11,605 nucleotides of DNA from contig CADBTX010000157.1 of the NCBI GenBank assembly GCA_902797705.1, positions 1 through 11,605 of the forward strand. The letters are read 5' to 3'. Positions within the stretch are counted from its first letter, which is position 1. Each line of letters begins with the position of its first letter. Both the position numbers and the translations under genes were made by a program. Of the stretch, positions 7,286-11,605 are shown in pieces. The notes below the pieces were generated by a model that worked only from the letters and a program-made list of their open reading frames with translations, did no database searches and was not told the DNA's origin. Source of the DNA: an uncultured Lachnospiraceae bacterium. Lineage in GTDB: Bacteria > Bacillota > Clostridia > Lachnospirales > Lachnospiraceae.

Positions 7286-7741
7286 TTATTCCCCTCTTTT
7301 CTGTTCCGACAGATTATCCAGCACCTTATACAGGAGCTCATAGAGACGCTTTGCATCCTCTTCGGGGATGCATACGCACCTGCCCATCTCTTCCGGTATG
7401 GACAGAGCCTTTTCCCTCAGGGCCATGCCGGTATCCGTTATGCTGACTATGAGATTCCGCTCATCGGTCCGGGAACGCTTTCTCTCTATGTAATTTTTGG
7501 ACTCAAGCTTTTTAAGAAGGGGTGTAAGTGTGCCGGAATCAAGAAGGAGCTTCTCCCCCAGTTCCTTCACGTTGGTCTTTTTTTTGTCCCACAGGATCAT
7601 CATGGTGATGTACTGGGTATAGGTAAGATCCAGCTCATTAAGCAGCGGGGTATATCTCCGCACGATCTCCTTTGCACAGGCATACAAAGGAAAACACAGC
7701 TGGTTTTCGATCTTCAGACAGTCGTACTTTTTATTGCTCAT
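7286..7741 (-). CDS. ohrR: OhrR-type MarR-family organic peroxide sensor repressor
   Basis: A 151-residue winged-helix repressor. The N-terminal ENQLCFPLYACAKEI places the peroxide-sensing cysteine at C16, and Y30 and Y41 align with Tyr29 and Tyr40 that contact Cys15 in Bacillus subtilis OhrR. The wing segment LLLDSGTLTPLLKKLE followed by RKRSRTDER is diagnostic of the subfamily. Two more cysteines, C122 and C124, lie at about the spacing of the resolving Cys127 of Xanthomonas OhrR, so a 2-Cys disulfide mechanism is plausible. The ATG at 7741 is preferred over an adjacent in-frame TTG at 7744 because AAGGGG sits better for it. No ohr peroxidase gene is nearby. It heads the minus-strand operon and is likely autoregulated. 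Confidence 0.9.
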   Translation of the reverse strand: MSNKKYDCLKIENQLCFPLYACAKEIVRRYTPLLNELDLTYTQYITMMILWDKKKTNVKELGEKLLLDSGTLTPLLKKLESKNYIERKRSRTDERNLIVSITDTGMALREKALSIPEEMGRCVCIPEEDAKRLYELLYKVLDNLSEQKRGE

Positions 7742-7802
7742 CAATTTTCCCCTTTTTGATATAAATCGTTATACTCACAAGCCTTGGGCATTTGATTGTT
7801 TG

Positions 7803-7815
7803 CAATTAAATTATG
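7803..7815 (-). promoter_or_regulatory. Putative OhrR operator overlapping the ohrR -10 box
   Basis: TGCAATTAAATTATG (7801-7815) matches the Bacillus ohrA operator unit TACAATTAAATTGTA, as I recall it, at 12 of 15 positions. It sits on the ohrR -10 hexamer. It also forms half of a wider imperfect palindrome, ATTTGATTG (7790-7798) and CAATTAAAT (7803-7811), with eight of nine positions paired. The location would let OhrR shut off its own operon. Confidence 0.55.
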
Positions 7816-7838
7816 GCCCTGAAAACTACTTTTGTCAA
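7810..7838 (-). promoter_or_regulatory. ohrR operon promoter
   Basis: On the minus strand, a perfect TTGACA (7833-7838) is followed after 17 bases by CATAAT (7810-7815). The predicted transcription start is near 7803, giving a leader of about 60 bases before ohrR. Confidence 0.75.
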
Positions 7839-7844
7839 TTGACA
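7833..7844. promoter_or_regulatory. Perfect palindrome TGTCAATTGACA joining two divergent -35 hexamers
   Basis: The 12-base palindrome is two abutting TTGACA hexamers on opposite strands: 7833-7838 (minus) and 7839-7844 (plus). It can serve as the -35 element for both divergent operons and could also be an operator for a dimeric regulator. Confidence 0.6.
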
Positions 7845-7866
7845 TTTATCGTCATTGTTGTAAACT
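7839..7866 (+). promoter_or_regulatory. Possible promoter of the plus-strand membrane/GGDEF operon
   Basis: The plus-strand TTGACA (7839-7844) is perfect, but the best -10 at normal spacing is a weak TAAACT (7861-7866, 16-base spacer). GATAAT (7867-7872) is a better hexamer but is 22 bases away. A weak core promoter would fit an activated gene set. Confidence 0.4.
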
Positions 7867-7901
7867 GATAATACATATTTTAAGCATATGGAGGACAGAT
7901 T

Positions 7902-8303
7902 ATGGCTTGTTTTATCGTACCGGCAGCTGAGGCTGTTATAGTAACCGCAGTAGAAAAAGCAGTTGAAAAAAAGGAACTTTCCTTAAGCGGAAATTCAGAG
8001 AATACCGCTGAAAGCGGGCACAGCATTCCCTTAAGCAGAAAGCTTAAATGGTTAAAGGATATGCTTGTGGGAGGAGTGGTACTTCTTTTATTTGAACATA
8101 TCTGGCATGGAGAGGTGGTGCCGTATTTCCCATTCCTTACAGCAATGAGCAATCCTTCGGATGCGGCGGAAATGTTCCGTGAGATGGCAACCGCCGGAGT
8201 ATGCATGGCAGTCCTGGTAACGGTAGTATGGCTTATCATGTGCAGGGTTGCCGATGTGATAGCGAGCCGACAGGAAGGCGCTGCCGACAGAGGGGAGGCA
8301 TAA
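7902..8303 (+). CDS. Small membrane protein A of a two-gene pair
   Basis: A 133-residue protein of unknown function. After MACFIVPAAEAVIVTAVEKAVEKK, a variable polar linker (25-45) leads to RKLKWLKDML and two predicted membrane helices (about 53-72 and 96-117). H66 and H69 in EHIWHGE lie at the end of the first helix and could bind a metal or heme, though this is only a guess. The loop contains VPYFPFLTAMSNPSDAAEMFREMAT. The ATG follows GGAGG by seven bases. Its stop overlaps the start of the next gene by one base (TAATG), so the two are coupled and probably form a complex. I recall similar adjacent pairs in other anaerobic Firmicutes but no assigned function. Confidence 0.82.
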   Translation: MACFIVPAAEAVIVTAVEKAVEKKELSLSGNSENTAESGHSIPLSRKLKWLKDMLVGGVVLLLFEHIWHGEVVPYFPFLTAMSNPSDAAEMFREMATAGVCMAVLVTVVWLIMCRVADVIASRQEGAADRGEA

Positions 8304-8611
8304 TGACCTTACTTCTTACGGTATTTGCTGCGGTTGCGGCCACGGTACTCTGGTATACAAGAAAAAATAACGATATGCAGTTCGGTACGCTCTGTTGCCT
8401 CTTTTGGGGGGCTTCACTCATGTGGCTCGTAGATGCCGTATTTGAGTATGCAGAACTTGGAATGGAATACTTTACTCCTGCGGGAGCAGATATGCTGAAT
8501 GATTCTTTTCTGGGACTTTCTGTGATCGCTCTGGGACTTGTGATCTGGCTTGTAAAGCTCCTCATAACCGATCCCAGAGGGACGGTGAGACTGGCGGTAA
8601 AAGGCAGATAA
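8303..8611 (+). CDS. Small membrane protein B of a two-gene pair
   Basis: A 102-residue protein with three predicted membrane helices: about residues 1-18, 29-47 and 66-88. Conserved-looking stretches are FWGASLMWLVDAVFEYAELG and EYFTPAGADMLNDSFLGLS, with acidic residues D44, E48 and E51 near the second helix. The start at 8303 was chosen over an upstream in-frame ATG at 8201 because GGGGAGG sits six bases before it and because the upstream extension would be a Cys/Arg-rich out-of-frame copy of gene A. It is likely a partner of the preceding membrane protein. The function is unknown. Confidence 0.8.
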   Translation: MTLLLTVFAAVAATVLWYTRKNNDMQFGTLCCLFWGASLMWLVDAVFEYAELGMEYFTPAGADMLNDSFLGLSVIALGLVIWLVKLLITDPRGTVRLAVKGR

Positions 8612-8634
8612 TATTTGACCCGAGGAGGAGCTGA

Positions 8635-10851
8635 ATGGAGAATACTTCTTCCTCTGATCCCGGAAAGAAGGGACTCGACAGATACATAACCCCGTTAGGC
8701 ATCTGGGCTATCTCCATAGGAACAGCCATAGGCTGGGGTTCTTTTGTGGTTACGGGGAATGCCTATCTTTCAAAGGCAGGTCCTCTGGGAAGTACACTGG
8801 GGCTTCTTATAGGAGCCCTGGTGATGTTTGTCGTCGCCAGAAACTATCACTACATGATGGCTGTCCATCCGGATGCAGGCGGAGCCTACACCTATACGAA
8901 GGCCGCCTTCGGTTTTGACTACGGCTTTCTTACCGCCTGGTTCCTGGCTCTTACCTACGTGGCTATCTTCTGGGCCAATGTCACATCCCTTCCGATATTC
9001 GCGGGATATCTGCTTGGGGATGTATTTCGCTTCGGTTTCCATTATTCCGTTTTCGGTTATCAGGTATATTTCGGGGAGATACTTCTCTCCATGACGGCCA
9101 TAGTGCTGACGATGCTCTTCTGTACTGTTTCCAGGAGGACGAAGGTCGTTCTGGTGATCATCCTCTCCATTGCTTTTTCTCTGGGAATAACCGCCTGCTT
9201 TTTTATCGCATTATTCAGGCTCCGGGGAGATTTCAGCGTGATGCAGCCGGTCTTTGCGCCTGATTCGAGCATTGCATATCAGATAGCACGCATTGCATGC
9301 ATATCGCCCTGGGCCTTTATCGGTTTTGAAAATGCATCCCATTTTACCGAGGAGATGGCCTATCCTCCCAAAAAGAATTTCAGGATACTATCCATTTCAA
9401 TATTATCCGTAACCCTTTTATATCTCTTCGTATTCTTTATCTCGGTCTCGGCTTTTCCGCCGGAGTACGACAACTGGTTTTCGTATCTTAAGGATATGGG
9501 ATCCGTCAGCGGGCTGAGAGGGCTTCCAGCAGTTTACGCGACCTTTGTCCATGCGGGTGTTCCGGGAGAAGCCATACTTATAGTAGTGCTCTTTGCCGTG
9601 GTGACCACAAGTCTTGTCTGTAATACCGTGGCTTTGAGCCGTCTTATCTACGGACTGTCAAGAGATAAGGTGCTGCCGGATAAATATTCGGAACTGAACA
9701 AAAAAAAGAATCCGGCCAGGGCTTTTTTCCTTATCGGCATTGCCTCCATTCTGATCCCCTTTATAGGACGTACTGCCGTGGGATGGATAATTGATGTTAC
9801 AACACTGGGAGCCACCCTTGTCTATGGTTTTGTTTCCGGAGCCGCCCTTGTAAGTGCCTGGAAGGAAAGAAGGGTCCTGGAAACGGTCACGGGATTTCTG
9901 GGGGTTGTGGTCATGGTAGCCTTTGCGGCAATGCTCCTCATTCCGAATTTCCTTTCTTCGGGATCCATGGCGACGGAGTCCTATTTCCTTTTTGCCATAT
10001 GGGCCATAATCGGAATGGTCTTCTTCAGGTGGATACTCTTTCATGATCATAAGAGCAGAAGGTTCGGGCGTACAGGTATAGTATGGGTGGTGCTCCTTAT
10101 GCTGATCCTCATGAGCCTTCTGGAATGGGTAAAACAGCTTTCGGAAACCTATACCATGAGCGCCATGAACAGTATCATAGCCCATTTTGGCAGAGGCACC
10201 TCCGCCGTTACCAGAAATCTGGTGATGAGGGAAATGGATATGCTGAACCGGGTTAATAATCTGGGAACAGGTTTCACGCTTATACTCTTCACCTTTGCGG
10301 TATGGATAATCCTCAGCAACCAGTCGATCATGGTCAAGCGTGAAGCGGAGCATGAAAAAGAGCTTAATGAGGCCCGGGCGGCGGCCTTTACCGATCCCCT
10401 TACCGGAGTAAAGAGCAAGGCGGCTTACGCTGAAAAAGAGAGGTATTATGAAGAAAGGATAAGAGAAGGGGAAACGGAGGAGTTCGCCGTTGTGGTATGC
10501 GATATCAACGGACTTAAGCAGGTGAATGATTCCATGGGTCATAAGGCCGGAGACAAGCTGATACAGGAAGCCTGCAGCATGATCTGTGCTTTATTTAACC
10601 ACAGTCCCGTATTCCGTGTGGGGGGAGATGAATTCGTGGTGCTGCTGACGGGTCAGGACTATGAAAGAAGAATGGAGATAATGGAAGACCTGAACCGCCG
10701 GGTGGAGTATAATAAGAAAAACTATCAGGTGGTGGTAGCTGCCGGGATCTCCGAATTTGTTCCGGAGGCGGACAGGAATTACCATGATGTATTTGAGCGC
10801 GCAGACGCTCTTATGTATGTTAGAAAAAATGAACTGAAAAGAGGAGAGTAA
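8635..10851 (+). CDS. APC-family amino acid permease fused to a GGDEF diguanylate cyclase domain
   Basis: A 738-residue fusion. Residues 20-470 form an APC-superfamily permease core of about 12 helices, with the TM1 unwound motif GTAIGWGSF (29-37) and a TM6 signature GFENASHFTEEM (230-241). Two extra helices follow (about 481-498 and 546-562) around a loop of about 47 residues predicted to face outside. A charged helix (563-585) then leads to the GGDEF domain (586-735). DPLTG starts at 587, metal-binding D623 lies in CDING, GHKAGD begins at 635 and GGDEF is intact at 663-667, so diguanylate cyclase activity is likely. The RxxD inhibitory site is replaced by FNHS. The transported or sensed ligand is unknown. 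GAGGAGG precedes the ATG, and the downstream aminotransferase follows after one base. Confidence 0.9.
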   Translation: MENTSSSDPGKKGLDRYITPLGIWAISIGTAIGWGSFVVTGNAYLSKAGPLGSTLGLLIGALVMFVVARNYHYMMAVHPDAGGAYTYTKAAFGFDYGFLTAWFLALTYVAIFWANVTSLPIFAGYLLGDVFRFGFHYSVFGYQVYFGEILLSMTAIVLTMLFCTVSRRTKVVLVIILSIAFSLGITACFFIALFRLRGDFSVMQPVFAPDSSIAYQIARIACISPWAFIGFENASHFTEEMAYPPKKNFRILSISILSVTLLYLFVFFISVSAFPPEYDNWFSYLKDMGSVSGLRGLPAVYATFVHAGVPGEAILIVVLFAVVTTSLVCNTVALSRLIYGLSRDKVLPDKYSELNKKKNPARAFFLIGIASILIPFIGRTAVGWIIDVTTLGATLVYGFVSGAALVSAWKERRVLETVTGFLGVVVMVAFAAMLLIPNFLSSGSMATESYFLFAIWAIIGMVFFRWILFHDHKSRRFGRTGIVWVVLLMLILMSLLEWVKQLSETYTMSAMNSIIAHFGRGTSAVTRNLVMREMDMLNRVNNLGTGFTLILFTFAVWIILSNQSIMVKREAEHEKELNEARAAAFTDPLTGVKSKAAYAEKERYYEERIREGETEEFAVVVCDINGLKQVNDSMGHKAGDKLIQEACSMICALFNHSPVFRVGGDEFVVLLTGQDYERRMEIMEDLNRRVEYNKKNYQVVVAAGISEFVPEADRNYHDVFERADALMYVRKNELKRGE

Positions 10852-10852
10852 C

Positions 10853-11605
10853 ATGAAACCTTACAATGAAATGACAAAAGAGGAACTGGCGGCTGAGATA
10901 GAAGATCTCCGTACAGAGTACAGGAAGTACCAGGGCATGGAGCTGAAGCTGGATATGAGCAGGGGAAAGCCCTGTCTGGATCAGCTGGACCTTTCCATGG
11001 GAATGATGGACGCCCTTAATTCCCATGCGGATCTTTCCTGCGAGGACGGCACGGACTGCCGGAATTACGGTATCCTTGCCGGCATCCATGAGGCAAGGGT
11101 CCTCATCGGTGACATGATGGAAAACAATCCGGACAATATCCTGATATACGGGAACTCGTCCTTAAATGTGATGTACGACCAGATCTCCCGTTCATACACC
11201 CACGGTGTTATGGGAAATACTCCCTGGTGCAGACTGGACAAGGTTAAGTGGCTGTGCCCGGTTCCCGGATACGACAGGCACTTCAGCATCACCGAATATT
11301 TTGGGATAGAGATGATACCCGTGCCCATGACCTCTTCAGGTCCGGACATGGATATGGTGGAAAAACTGGTCTCCGAGGACAAGGCCATAAAGGGTATATG
11401 GTGCGTTCCCAAGTATTCAAATCCCCAGGGCTATTCCTACAGTGACGAGACTGTACGCCGCTTTGCCAGACTTAAGCCCGCCGCAAGGGATTTCCGTATC
11501 TATTGGGACAATGCATATGGCATACATCATCTCTATGATGACCATCAGGATTATCTCATCGAGATCCTTGCGGAATGTAAGAGGGCAGGTAATCCGGACC
11601 TTGTA
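10853..11605 (+). CDS. MocR-like (class Ic) aspartate aminotransferase, N-terminal part
   Basis: The first 251 residues of a PLP-dependent aminotransferase, cut by the window end. The family is usually about 420-430 residues long. Recognisable parts are LDMSRGKPCLDQLDLS (33-48), RNYG near 70, the GNSSLN loop near 101, VPKYSNPQGYSY and YWDNAYGIHH near 228-237, whose Asp is the expected PLP pyridine-nitrogen ligand. The catalytic lysine would lie beyond the end. These features fit the aminotransferase family (PF12897) whose studied members are class Ic aspartate aminotransferases, interconverting aspartate/2-oxoglutarate and oxaloacetate/glutamate. AGGAG precedes the ATG, which is one base after the permease-GGDEF stop, so the two are very likely cotranscribed. 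Confidence 0.85.
   Translation, partial: MKPYNEMTKEELAAEIEDLRTEYRKYQGMELKLDMSRGKPCLDQLDLSMGMMDALNSHADLSCEDGTDCRNYGILAGIHEARVLIGDMMENNPDNILIYGNSSLNVMYDQISRSYTHGVMGNTPWCRLDKVKWLCPVPGYDRHFSITEYFGIEMIPVPMTSSGPDMDMVEKLVSEDKAIKGIWCVPKYSNPQGYSYSDETVRRFARLKPAARDFRIYWDNAYGIHHLYDDHQDYLIEILAECKRAGNPDLV

Noticed and set aside
7742..7744. TTG start for ohrR
   Set aside because: It is in frame and adjacent to the ATG, but AAGGGG would be only about four bases away. The ATG fits better.
7202..7759. A 185-codon reading frame on the plus strand
   Set aside because: It is antisense to ohrR, whose motifs are clear. The hydrophobic translation is a by-product of the opposite strand.
7760..7773. Small inverted repeat TATAA-ATCG-TTATA in the ohrR leader
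   Set aside because: It is only five A/T base pairs, with no T run and no known operator match. It could be chance in an AT-rich spacer.
8201..8302. N-terminal extension of membrane protein B from an upstream ATG
   Set aside because: The extra 34 residues are an out-of-frame reading of gene A with no ribosome binding site. The ATG at 8303 has GGGGAGG and a TAATG overlap.
9658..10542. A 294-codon reading frame on the minus strand
   Set aside because: It lies wholly inside the permease-GGDEF gene, has a low-complexity His/Gly/Lys-rich translation with no known domain and no ribosome binding site. It is a shadow of the real gene.

Overview
The window looks like chromosomal DNA from an anaerobic Firmicute, most likely a member of the Clostridia near the Lachnospiraceae. 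This is inferred from strong AGGAGG-type ribosome binding sites, moderate GC content, protein sequences typical of that group (SecA with a C-terminal zinc motif, a DUF975-type membrane protein, an OhrR-type MarR regulator, a MocR-like class Ic aminotransferase) and tightly packed operons. No tRNA, rRNA, CRISPR array, insertion sequence or phage gene was recognised, and no gap exceeds about 160 bases.

Region 1 (1-4172, plus strand) is a housekeeping operon: the 3' end of secA, then prfB (release factor 2, without the usual programmed frameshift), hom (homoserine dehydrogenase) and lysC (aspartokinase). hom and lysC overlap by one base. lysC carries a strong internal Shine-Dalgarno and in-frame start just before its ACT domains, so it probably also makes a separate regulatory (beta) subunit, as known for Bacillus aspartokinase II.

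Region 2 (4173-5945, minus strand) converges on lysC with no spacer; the two stop codons form TGATCA. Behind a near-consensus promoter (TTGAAA-17-TATACT) lie three genes: a small two-helix membrane protein, a soluble protein with an HEGEH motif and two CxxC pairs, and a DUF975-like polytopic membrane protein.

Region 3 (5962-7741, minus strand) is a second minus-strand operon: an OhrR-type organic-peroxide sensor, a LytTR response regulator with no kinase beside it, a 64-residue cysteine-rich protein and a 125-residue protein of unknown function.

Region 4 (7742-7901) is a divergent control region. It contains a perfect palindrome made of two abutting -35 hexamers and an OhrR-operator-like sequence over the ohrR -10 box.

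Region 5 (7902-11605, plus strand) is an operon of two small membrane proteins, a 738-residue fusion of an APC-family amino acid permease to a GGDEF diguanylate cyclase domain, and the start of a class Ic aspartate aminotransferase that runs off the end. The most unusual items are the permease-GGDEF fusion and its arrangement opposite a redox-sensor/LytTR operon. A link between amino acid transport or sensing, c-di-GMP and peroxide stress is an inference from layout, not something the sequence proves.
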